A DNA stretch of 64,000 nt from Coptis chinensis (taxonomy: Eukaryota > Streptophyta > Magnoliopsida > Ranunculales > Ranunculaceae), in the NCBI GenBank assembly GCA_015680905.1, contig CM027377.1:39022501-39086500 (forward strand), given 5' to 3'. This document shows positions 11,251 through 21,933 of this stretch, piece by piece; within the stretch, counting starts at the first letter, position 1; each line of letters starts with the position of its first letter. A model generated the notes under the pieces. The model saw only the letters and a program-made list of their open reading frames with translations, was not told where the DNA came from and did not search any database. The position numbers were made by a program, and so were the translations under genes.

Positions 11251-12350
11251 CAAAACTATTTCATATGTAAAAAAATATAAAATACCCCAAAACCACCCCC
11301 CCCCCCCCCTTTTTGGGAGACTACTTAACCTGCATAAAGATGCCCCCACTTATTGGGTATTTTACAATCGTCCATAATATAAACAAGAAATCTTACAAGT
11401 ACATCCAATCACATAATCTTTTATTAAAATAACATCACCAAAACGTCTTTCATAAATAGGACTTGCCACGAATGAAATACACACTGTTTTCCAAATCAAT
11501 GGGACTTGTCCTTAAACTCAAGCTCTCATATCATTTGTACAAAACTAGCACCTTCGGTAGGTTGTAAGCATCGGGGGATGACTTTGGGATGGTATCATCG
11601 AAAAAGTCCCTTTCATCTTATACACCAATAAATAAATAAATAAAAGGAGTCGAAAGCAAGTAGAAAACAAATATGTATATATAGATATATACTTATATCC
11701 TATTCTTAAGTAGTAGCTCCTTATACTCAAACTACGGAATTCAGAAAAAGAGTATGGTAGCATAATTCTTAAGTAGCGGTATGTTTTGTCCCTTCCAAGA
11801 GATCGGAAAGTTCAATTATTTATTTTCACTGGTCCAACAACCAAACTCACAAAAATGTGGCAACAGTGGTCTCATACTCCTAACAATATGAGCAATTCAA
11901 ACTCCAATAAAAACTGTTTCCACTTTGAGCAGTCTTCAAAGATCCTACTTTTGACTTCGTTTTGTGCCTTCGAGGAAAAAAAATATTTGACTTAAGGAGG
12001 TGTTCTCTCGTCTCATATACAACCCTACATACTCTATTAAATCCATGGGAAGAGTAAGAGAACAGTTCTATTGATTATTACTAAAGAAGCTCATGGAGTC
12101 CAAAAAAAGCTATATGCTGAAGATTACTGACAATTCTTTAAGGCTAAATAGCTAAACAAAGTAAACAATTGTTTAAGCTATATGCTGAAGATTACTACTA
12201 GTGTGTATCTACGGGTATGATCATACTATTTGCAACAATTCTTTAAGGTTAAATAGCTAAACAAAGTAAACAAAAAAAAACAAAATCATTCACAACAATT
12301 CTTTGGAGCTTTCAAGAAATTTTCGCAAACACGACACCTTATACAGCAGT
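11251..12350. other. CACTA interior, no gene recognised
   Basis: AT-rich sequence with a C14-15 run near 11295. A duplicated phrase, TTAAGCTATATGCTGAAGATTACT and its partner, appears twice around 12110-12200, and CAACAATTCTTT recurs at about 12230 and 12295. I see no protein family. Short open frames (11545-11763, 11786-11995) have no support. Confidence 0.5.
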
Positions 12351-12960
12351 TTATACTTGAGCAGATTCTAGAACGAGATTAGCGTATTTGTAAGTACGCA
12401 AAGAGAGTGCCTTGGTGTTTTCAATAATCTGTTCGCACTGCAAGTCGGATCGAGAGAAGAAAGGGAGTGAGTTGGAAAGGGCTAGCCGACAAAGGCGAAA
12501 ATGAATGCTTAGCGGGGAGGAACACCGGTTGAACACTTACACATTCACATGATTGGGTTCCATGACAACAGTTCCGACTTGGAATCAATCTTTCGTCAAG
12601 CTTTGAATTTCGCGACAAGATTCACTATCCATCTTTCAGCCTCGTCATAAGTCATATTCCACTTTTTCCGCAAGTGTTCTCGTGGGATGTAAATGAAAAG
12701 ACAGGATGAATGGACACTGAATTTCTGCGACGTCACAAATTACTAGATGAACAAAGTGAAACTAATTTACATATAAAACTGATTCTTCAAGTTGCATTTA
12801 ATTACCCTATATCAATGCACTGATGTATTTGCACTAAGTTTCAAATATGAAAAGACGGGCATTTTCGAGAAACTCATCCCTCAAAGGTACTGTAGTAAAG
12901 TTGCCTTCTTCAACACGTTTTCCCAAGAAAGGATCATTCAAGATAACCCGCACGCAGTCT
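12351..12960 (-). pseudogene. Captured fragment of eIF3 subunit e
   Basis: Read on the minus strand, 12960-12835 encodes VILNDPFLGKRVEEGNF and then VPLRDEFLENARLFIFET, strongly like the middle of plant eIF3e, a subunit of translation initiation factor 3. Next, about 12670-12560 is a frameshifted version of the following part (DEAERWIVNL, KIDSKS). After a CTTGCAG splice acceptor at 12438, the last exon (12437-12351) reads CEQIIENTKALSLRTYK and ends at a TAA. Order and spacing match the eIF3e C-terminal half, with introns retained, so the capture was of genomic DNA. Stops and shifts rule out a working product. Confidence 0.82.
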
Positions 12961-14909
12961 AGAGATTCAAAGGCAGAAAAATATTTCAGAGACATGCAGA
13001 AAGCAGAAGCATAAAATGCAACGTGAAACAATCACAAACACATAAAATAGCATCAAGCTTATGTAAAGATCACAGATGCATATCTTCTCCCCCACATGTT
13101 GGTATTCCAAGAAGTGATCGGAATTGCTTTACCCCGGGTAAGAGTATCACACGCCTGCTGAAACTAGTATGAGACTTGATGATGTGCATAAAGTAACCCT
13201 CCTCAATTTGTTCGAGGCTGTTCCACGCTCTCGAATCAAGTAGAGATCTCCGGTGAAGGTGTCATACGAGTTTGTGCGGGTTGAAGATCAGAAGTAGCGA
13301 AGGTTTTCGTGAGAGCAAAACTGGCTGAATGCATGACTTGTTGTTTCCCATTCATTTAGGCCAATATTGCCATGGATAAATGGAGGTGGGACTAAGAACC
13401 CAATTGTTTACAAAGGACTTTGTAAATTGTCGTGTTCTTGGGATAGTAATGCAAAATCTCGGTATACTCAAGGTCGATATTACCTACCGGATGGACGTAT
13501 TGAATCCTCGAGCTGTAGAGAATTGCTTGAGTTAATGATTCTAGATAACCAACTTATTCGAGGAAGATGCATCAAACTATTTGCAGCAGACCCCTACCAT
13601 ATTGGGATTCCTCGGTCATGGCGCGGCCGAGAAATCGGGCCGAATATAGAGAGCATTTTTTGCCAATCCCATGAGTAGTACAAGTTTGTTGTAGACAAAA
13701 CTGTTCATTGGCCGATGATATTACGAGTTCTCCTACTGCAATATACATAGATATTTCATTAACCTCCACAAATGTCAGTTCTCAAGTCTGCAGGTCACAT
13801 ATCCGTCTCAGTAGGACCTTTATCCCATTCCCATGCCCAGGCTTCCAAGTTAAGGGTCAACCCGTTGATGGACTTGAAAGCATATATACTCTAGATCACA
13901 AAAATTTACCAAGTCTACAAATGTAAAAAAAAATATACCGCAAGGCCGATGACAAGACGCACAATATTATTAGAACTATTCCAGTAAATTTGGACAATAT
14001 CCTTTGAATAATATGTCAAACGGTTTTGTTTGTTGGTCAAGAAGGAGCAAAATTACTATTGCTTGGAGCTGGGCTTCCTCCAGTTTGCATTTAAGCCATT
14101 TGGTGGCTGATTATGTGGCAACCTGGCTATATGCTCACGGCAGCTGCCTTGCAGGCTTCTATTTTTTGCGTAAGTAGAATAAGAATAAGCGTGTTTTCTT
14201 CGGCCTAGAGGTGCTTGAATCTGTTGATGTCAAAGGCAAAAAAGTTAGAACATAAATAATTTTAGCACCAGCACCTTCAAATAGAAGGAAAGAGCATCTA
14301 TCAAATAGCAGAGGACCACCCTGTTCTAGAAGTCTACAAGTGCAAATCATCAGGCCTTATATTCATCAAAGAGTGATACTTTAAAATTCTGAGCTAGAGG
14401 CTATTACTACCACGTACCACAAGAACGGATCGTTTTCCAGCTATATCGACTAAACTTGCACCAAACACAATAATCGAAAGAGCAGAACAAAATCTCATTT
14501 GTATTTTTAAGCTACTAAGCATATCAAAATGGTCTTTAAAAAGCACATTTCCAGTGGATTTAGTAAGCAAACAAGCATGCCTCATGGCGAAGCGGCGAAA
14601 GAATTGATTCAAGTAATAACGGACGTCATTACTATTTACTAGTCTAGAATATGTTGTTTTAGCAAAGAGATCATTCTAATACCATTACATACCCCTAACC
14701 AGAATAAGATCTCGATCGACTCACACTTAAGGAAACCGGAATTTCAACCAATCAGAAGTTCATAGACTAGTTGGCACTGAAGGATTTAGCTGGTAACTTA
14801 TGTTTTAAATGTCACCGCAATTTCCAAATTTTACAGACAAGATGATTTAAATATATGATAATGGAGTGTTAATAACTTAAAAAAGAAAGCAAGGAAAAGC
14901 ACCAATTAC
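12961..14909. other. CACTA interior, unidentified, possibly more captured DNA
   Basis: The longest open frame (13367-13678, plus strand, 103 residues) has a normal-looking composition, with segments such as GRYYLPDGRIESS and GIPRSWRGREIGP, but I recognise no family. Since the sequence on both sides is captured host DNA, this may be further gene fragments or introns. 14340-14909 sits just behind the pyruvate kinase splice donor and is probably its intron. I assign no function. Confidence 0.4.
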
Positions 14910-15043
14910 CTCCTTCCATTGGCCACATCTGTAATTTCAGCTCTAGTAGGCAGACCTGACTTGACAAGTGACTCCAAAACCTGTGTTGCCCAGATGACTG
15001 GAATGTGAGCAGCTCCACATATAGATATAATTTCTTCTTGAAT
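14910..15043 (-). pseudogene. Captured exon of pyruvate kinase
   Basis: Minus strand: [18 protein letters not shown], then [19 protein letters not shown] and TDVANGRR, a near-perfect match to the conserved C-terminal part of plant pyruvate kinase (glycolysis, phosphoenolpyruvate to pyruvate). The exon ends with a clean splice donor, GGAG|GTAATT, at 14910/14909. It is fused directly, without an intron, to the end of the FAR1-related fragment, in a different frame. Only about 45 residues are present, so no enzyme can result. Confidence 0.88.
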
Positions 15044-16388
15044 GTTACAGTGAAAACTGTCAATATATGCCTACAGAGAATGCCTGAAAATTCAAACGTC
15101 CGACAGCTGCAACTTGCTCTCATTTCAGGAACATTTAAGGTGACAATGTATGCCTTGTCGTCATCCTCAAACTTTGCTACCCGAAAAGTGCTAATTGCAC
15201 CATCCCCCTCAATTTTATTTGAAGTATAAACAAACGTTTCAACTAATTCATCTTGAAATTTTGCAATTATTTTCCTCGTGTACAAGTTTGCGGCTTGTTT
15301 CTCCATTGGGGTAGGAGTCTTCAGTACTGGTGTGGTGCAGATTGTCTCGAAATCCGCTTCAATTTCTTTCTCAAACCAATTTTCTAAAGCTCTTTCATCT
15401 CGGACGAAAAGAACACGGGCGGCGTGGTCCGTTGGTTAGCGTAACCATCAAAAATGAACTAACACTTTCATACCCTTGATTCATGGAGATTGCGGCAAAG
15501 AAAGTATCACGGAAATATCTGGGGCCCGGTGTCTACGAGCATTATACAAGGCCTGAAGCCAATCATTTTTCCTAAGATCATATTTGTCGACTAAAGAACT
15601 CCAAGATGATTCAAACTCCTCAATCGTCTCGGTCAAGTTGATGCACTTATAAAGTTCCCCTTGGAAAGTTGGATGGGTATGGCAGACATGACCAAGTCTT
15701 TCCTGACCTTCCCTTAAAATGTGCCATTTACAAATACAGTGGCGAGTTCAGAAAAACTTGAGCAAGCTGCTGCTCAGATAGCCCTCGGGTCTCCGATCTG
15801 TTGTTAGAGAAACAGAGCACGACCGGACATTGCTTCAAGCCAAGTCTTGAAGAGCCACAAAAGGAAGACTCGGACTCGTCAAAAAGATTAGAGCACAACC
15901 AAACGGCACCATCGCCGTGATGGTTCATACCGATGAATGGGCGTATGGAACCCGACATCTTGGTTAGGTGCGTACATAGTGTCAAAAGTAACAACATCCC
16001 CAGAGTGAATGTAAGCATTTCTTGACCTTGCATCTGCCCAAAAACATTAGTCATATGGCCCTCGTCGCCGAAGTTGCATTCGCGTAAAAAGAAGCCGGGG
16101 ATTCTCACCGCATACGCTTTGAAATAATCAAGAAGATTCCCGGCGTCTCTCCCAATGGTTTTCTTTACGTTAGAAGATCTACCATAACTTGAGGACCAGC
16201 ATTTCTCATTTGGGCGATTTGTTTCTGGCTGTGGGGAACATTCTGGCGGGCGATTTGGTTCGACAGAGACGCGGTTTCCATCCATGGACATAAACATGAC
16301 CCCATCGGAGGAAACTCCCACCCTCGATAAGTTTCAAAGAATGGTCTTTTGCTGCCCTCGCAAAATGCCTACGAGGTCTAAGGTAATG
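15044..16388 (-). pseudogene. Captured FAR1-related (FRS) gene fragment
   Basis: FHY3/FAR1-related proteins are plant transcription factors derived from MULE transposase. On the minus strand the pieces follow family order: the end of the FAR1 DNA-binding domain with RPRRHFARAAK and SSDGVMFMSMDGNRV, the transposase-like domain (KKTIGRDAGNLLDYFKAY, IGMNHHGDGAVWLCSNL, FDESESSF), a region with LVMSAIP/HPTFQ-type residues, [34 protein letters not shown], and the SWIM zinc finger [15 protein letters not shown]. At least six frameshifts occur. The N-terminal zinc-finger start is missing: the sequence begins in the middle, joined to CNOT9. It most resembles the FRS3/FRS5 branch, from memory only. Confidence 0.88.
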
Positions 16389-16409
16389 CACTTTAATATT
16401 ATATAAGGT

Positions 16410-16718
16410 AAAGGGAGCCAAATCCTGGAAAATCTCTCTTCTACAAAAGGATGAAATCAATTAATATTATATATAATTAAATAAAAAAGAAGTAAGTAAT
16501 TAAATTAAATAAAGAACCTTGGATAAATCAAGAAGAGCATTTTCACGAAGATCGGGATTACTCAATTCGGAAACCAATTGTTCAGCACAAGCCATTTTCT
16601 GCTCTTTGTCGGTGTTATTATTATTATTGTTATTGGAAAGAGAAAGAGCGGCAGCTGCAGATGAAAATGAGGATCGATTAAATGACACAACGAATTGCTG
16701 CTGACCCAAATTCGCCAT
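16410..16718 (-). pseudogene. Captured CNOT9 (RCD1-like) exons 1 and 2 (partial)
   Basis: CNOT9 is a subunit of the CCR4-NOT deadenylase complex. Exon 1 (16718-16518, minus) reads MANLGQQQ, a Ser/Asn-rich stretch, then MACAEQLVSELSNPDLREN and ALLDLSK, followed by a donor AAG|GTTCTT. A 77-bp intron (16517-16441) ends TTTTGTAG, and exon 2 gives REIFQDLAPF, which is the CNOT9 continuation. Homology stops there and runs within about 20 bp into the FRS fragment. The retained intron shows DNA-level capture. The start ATG and both splice sites look intact, so a chimeric transcript starting here is conceivable. Confidence 0.88.
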
Positions 16719-16738
16719 GCAAACCAAAAAAAACAAAA

Positions 16739-17770
16739 CTAATAATTATTGTCCTGTTGCAACATAAAACTCCCTAGATTTGTCAGCAACCAAGACTTAG
16801 CAGTGGAGGTTGGTGGAAGGTGGTAGAGGGGGAATATCTTACTTGAACGGATAGCAATGGAGGTTCTTCCGGTAATGTTGCTCGCCTTCATTGTCACCAA
16901 GACGGAGTCCAGAAATATCAGATGTTTGCTTAAGGCCGTCGTGCCTGGTGGCAGGAACAACTCTAGAATATAATCATCACATCCAGACAACCCAGTGTAA
17001 GTGCTACGTAAACAGATAGCAAAGCAGCTACTTAACCCAAACATGCGTGCGTAGTGTACCAAGGGATACTCACTTTTGCTCAACTGTGTCATATCACTAG
17101 AGAAACACGAGCTTTTTGATGAAAATGCCCTCCCACCAACCCCCGCCCTTCGTAGAAGTGATGCTCGACCAAGCGCCGCCAAAACCCACATGTGTCAAGA
17201 TCTACTACATAGAATGCTACATCGGTTGTTCACATGCAAACTTGCCCCATACAAACTTCCATCAAAGCTTTTGCAGCTCTTCTTCACACCACCACCACCG
17301 TCATTACACACCCCGCTATGCTTGCATGGAACCCGAGGTTTGAGCTAAAGTTAATTTATGGCTCTCGCATACCGTGGTCAATATTTGAAACATTTCCACA
17401 AGGGCATTTTGACGCACACCATTGCAGATCTGCTTTTAATGCATATACCTGTGAGTAGCAGTTGTAGAAGGAAAATAAGTATTTAGAATACAATGGCGTC
17501 TAACCTCAGAGCTTGGGTGATCCAACAATTGAACTCTTGATTTACACCGCGAAACAACTCAACTTGGGTCACTGAAAAGTAATGCGCAATGCCATAGCAA
17601 GAAACAATCATCGGATAAAATAAATTCTGCATTCTCCAGATGAACACACTTTGAAACACTAGTAAAATAGATAGATAGAGTAAAACCAACCTCAAGAGCT
17701 TTTTACGGACTTTATTATTGAGATTATCCCAAGTCTTCAAAAAATGCACATTCTCTATAACGAATGGCAC
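16739..17770. other. CACTA interior, possible captured fragments, not identified
   Basis: Upstream of the CNOT9 start on the minus strand. A minus-strand open frame of 150 residues (16739-17191) and plus-strand frames (17076-17458) overlap. One plus-strand stretch near 17360-17455 (YGSRIPWSIFETFPQGHFD, then AHHCRSAFNAYTC) has a protein-like composition and is followed by GTGAGT, a possible splice donor. I cannot name a family. CNOT9 promoter or 5' flank may be included. Confidence 0.4.
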
Positions 17771-19963
17771 TTTCTTATAAGTAGAGTTAAACTATTAATC
17801 ACATTAGACTTCATTTCTTATTGTCTTGCCTAACAAAATACTAGTTTAATCCAGATTACACGACTGCGCCAACCTAGTGATAGTCCTGAAACTGACACTA
17901 CAGTCTACAGACAGTGATACAATCCCATTGCTTGCTAAATTCATTCCAGAATACCAAACTAGTAACATACTAAAATGGTCAAGTCACCCATAAGTTGTCA
18001 GGTGTACAATGAAGCGATCCAACCGAGCCATTACCAAGACACTACATGAGTTACGTTCACACTTATAAAGCACTCAATGTCTAAATTACTAGAAGATCTC
18101 GCTCAAACAACAAACTCTCATTCATTTAACCGACACAATACATTATGAACAATATTCATACAATAAACAACATATCAAATAAGCTAAGAACCCAATCAAC
18201 AAATACAAGTTCAAAAATCCCAAGTAAATTTGTGATTCGAAAAGAAAAATCAATATATTTGATTCGAAATAACAACAATCCATTTGGAAAATAGATGGGC
18301 TAATTTCAAAGGAAAATGAAAACATGTATATTGAATTGAACCTGTCAAATCAATTGTATCCCAAGCTTGACTGATGAATCGAAACGTAAATTGATAGAAG
18401 AGTAATCAAAAGTAATAATCTACAAAGAAAACTGAAAAAATCATAATTAAAGCTTTTGGATTCTAACCTTAGAGATTGTAGGGTTTATGAGGAGTTAATC
18501 ACTGAAATGAGGTGATGAAAAAAAAAAGCTCACTACTTCTAGCAAACGAAAAGAGAACGTCGGATTTGAAGAAACTAAAGGGAATATATTGATACTTGAC
18601 CATAGATTGTGATTTGATTAGAATAGATTAGACCTTCAATCGCACAAACACAATCAATAAAACTATCTTTTTTTTTGTTGATATAAAAACCCATAAAAGG
18701 AAGAAAATTGAGACAAGGGGGTCACTTGAATAATTTTTGGAAAAACTGTCTAGGGTATTCTTGATTGCTCATGAGTAATTACTTCCCACACTCTAAACCA
18801 AGTACCTTGACACCATAGGGCATACATTTAGCATAATATTTAGGGGCAACTCACACTAACAAAGACATACCTTATTTAAGGTTAGAAGCAGTCAGAGACC
18901 ATACCACTAAGGATTGGATTCAAAATTGGTACCAACCAGGCTACCACTAGATAACTAGCCAGCAGATTCAAAACTTATGCAGTTTTCTTTCACTAACAAT
19001 GACAATATATTTGAAACCAAGAAAGCAATGATAGCTAATAAATAGATTATTAAAAAAAGGCTTATACTCAAGTAGCTAATTAAAACCAACAATGCATATA
19101 AGAAAGAGGTAACGTTTATGACACATTATACAAGTAATGGTGTTGCAAGTATTATTTTTCCACAAGAGCTTATGTGCACATCATAGAAACACAAGTAACA
19201 TTGAGTCTCCCACACACAAATATCATTCTTTTCTATAATAACAGTTAATAGTGAAAATGAAAAGAAGAAAAATAATATACAGAAAAGATGAAGGTGCTAC
19301 ACTTACATGGTTGGAAACCGAGCATTTATCCGCAACCAAGTGAGCTGAAGCTGCATGCAGCGTCATCTAAGAAATGATATTCAGAAAACGACAATATATG
19401 ACTCAATAATTCATAAGCGAAACTATAGAGATACGAGAAATAATACTACCCAACTATAGAGATACGACAAAAGAAACTAAACTAAGTTACAACATGTTAA
19501 GCAAAGACTAGTACACACCTTTAGTTCGAGAATCCCAACGTTCAATGGAAAAACAGTCCAAGGCTCCACCATCCTCCCTCCTCCTTTATCCGGGCTTGGG
19601 ACCGGCAATGCAAACCAATTATATTAATTTGCACAGGCGGAGTTAAAAATGGGTTAGGGCTTTCTTCAACCTACTAAGCAAACAAGCATACATACACTGC
19701 AATCAAATTTAATAAATAGATATAGTACGAACATATTAAAGTTAATACTCATCCATACCAAAAAAAAAGACCATAAGTTTGTCAAGTCACTATGACATCC
19801 ATATTAAACAAAAAACAAACGGCATTCAAAACATAAAGAAGCCAAACCATACTAAAAAATCCCAAGTTCAGAAAGTTTGCATATCCCAAACAACTTATTA
19901 AGAAAACTGCATCCTTGACTCGAGCCAAATTAAAGGACCTCCAGCACTAAAACCATCCAAAAA
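17771..19963. other. CACTA interior between captured fragments and TNPA
   Basis: AT-rich, no protein match. On the minus strand, 18590-18460 looks like a plant gene leader: a pyrimidine-rich run, CATAAACCCTACAATCTC with the telo-box AAACCCTA (about 18482-18490), then AAG|GTTAGAATCC, a plausible splice donor. This may be the captured 5' end of one more host gene. The remainder shows nothing I can support. Confidence 0.45.
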
Positions 19964-21709
19964 TCAAACTCCATCTTGGGGCCCATCGTAAACAAGAGCA
20001 TCACCAACCAAGACTTCCTCTATGTAGACCTTTTTTTCACCTGCGAGAACTTTTCTGCCATTGCAATCTCCAGCTGTCTCTGTCATGACATACCCCTTAG
20101 CAACCACTACACCATCCCTATCTAATAAGGATACATTTGGTGAAGAACCAAGCGCCCCGAAGGAGGATTCAAATTTGCAAACATATTCATCAAGTTTTGT
20201 TGAGTCGAAAGTGACGAAACGTAATTGGAACCGACTTGGTTTCTAGTGTTAGGCCGCACGGTTGTTGAGTAGTTGATGTTCCATTGTTTTTAACAGCCTT
20301 AAGTACATCCTGACACAATTTATAGTAACAATTGGTCATACATAATGAAATTGTATGCAAGAAAGCACAAGTGCAAACTGCAAACTCACCTTTAACACGC
20401 CTATGACATTAGATAAGGAAGACTTCATCTCATTCATTTCCCCCTTCAACTCAGAATTGGATGAAGAGCTTGCTTGCTGCAATAATGCCTTGGCAATACA
20501 CATGACGTTGCAATTGCTTCTTAGACTTGTTGGAGCTGATTCCACGTGTTCTACTCCCTTTGTCAGGCCCAAAGACTTCAGACAACTCATCATTATCGAA
20601 GTCTACTTCCATTACACTGCCCTCACCACCCGCACTTGCTTCTTTTCTTCTTTTATTAGAAGCCTCCACTTGTTCCTATATGAGTAATACATGCATAAAT
20701 TATGAGAATGGTATGCAAGTATGCAACATAACCTATATACAATACCAACACACAGGTAAGTTCAAGCTTCAATGTTATTAGAACTTACATAATGGGTTTG
20801 AGCGCTCGCTAATATAGTTCCATCACGACGCTCATGTCCTTTTTTCCAACTATCTACCCGTCCATGTTTTCTACTAGGATCTTCTTTATCCTACAAAAAT
20901 AATCCTTAAATAGTTGTTAGCATAAGGTGATAAGAAAACGTTAGTACAAGAATAGACACCTACCATTTTATCCAATTTATGGGCATATGTGCCCCCGCCC
21001 ATTAGTATGTCGATATATGTTCTTTTTGGCATTCTCAAGATTCTTTTTGCGTTTCTAGCTCTCACTTCAGCGGTACTCTCATTTTCGACAAACGCAGCCC
21101 AATGATTTGGATCCTTGCCATCCGGGCATGCTGCAATAGCTTCTTCCACGCCCCCGCACTTACGCAAAAAATCTCTTTCCGAAAGGCATACTTTTGATGA
21201 ACTTTTGGGAAAAGTCCTTTTCAACTTCTCGGCATGCCGTTGCTTGGGGAACATTAGGCTCAAATTCTTCCTACATGAACAAAGTGATGTTTGTTCATTT
21301 CATATTAAGTAAATTTCCACACATAGGGCTGGACAACATGTAGATATAGGATTGGAAAAACATACTAATTATCAAGAATAATGGATGCTATCATTGAAAT
21401 TAAAGTACATGTAAACCATACCATTAATTTGTTCCAGACATTATCCTTGAAGCTTCCATCTATTTTTCTCCAATCTTTGTAATGAATTGGAATACGAGCT
21501 CGAACATAAACTCCAACCTGGGTATTCCATTTGGCATGGTTAGGACCCACAGCGACGCCATCCTCATTGAACTCTATAGGTAACTTGGTAATCGTTGGTA
21601 AAGCTTCCGAAGGCTGAGATGTATGTGAGTCGGAAGTTAAATTATGAGATGGATGTGGGACTGAACTCGAAGGTTGGGAAGCAGTATGTTGTGATTGACC
21701 TGATGACAT
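19964..21709 (-). pseudogene. TNPA-like En/Spm protein (plant transposase Ptta/En/Spm family)
   Basis: In En/Spm elements TNPA binds the subterminal repeats and assists TNP2. Exon pieces on the minus strand: 21709-about 21420 with a Ser/His/Pro-rich start and AKWNTQVGVYVRARIPIHYK, DWRKIDGSFKDNVWNKL; 21263-20960 with RDFLRKCGGVEEAIAACPDG, HWAAFVENESTAEVRARNAKR; 20810-20660 and 20600-20390, charged and coiled-coil-like; C-terminus 20170-19964 with DRDGVVVAKGYVMTETAG and VLVGDALVYDG before the TGA. These fit the family's order. Frame breaks and introns are hard to separate by eye; whether any copy is intact is uncertain. Confidence 0.82.
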
Positions 21710-21933
21710 TATTAAATAGCCTAATATGACAAAAAAATTGTTAGAACAGAGAGGTAAAACTAGGATACCACAAAAAAAAAATGAAAAAGTTCAAAAGTAT
21801 ACATTTATAAAGACCACTCTTGATAATAAAAAAACATAACTCTCACCTAATTGCACAAACAAACTTCAAAATAGAAAAAGTAGAAAATGAGAAGTTTGCA
21901 TGCAACTAAGAATCTTAAAAATATCTAAGAATC

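Noticed and set aside
15044-16388. Autonomous Mutator-like (MULE) transposase nested in the CACTA element
   Set aside because: It is FAR1-related host-gene sequence joined directly to CNOT9 and pyruvate kinase pieces, with no terminal inverted repeats or 9-bp target duplication of its own.
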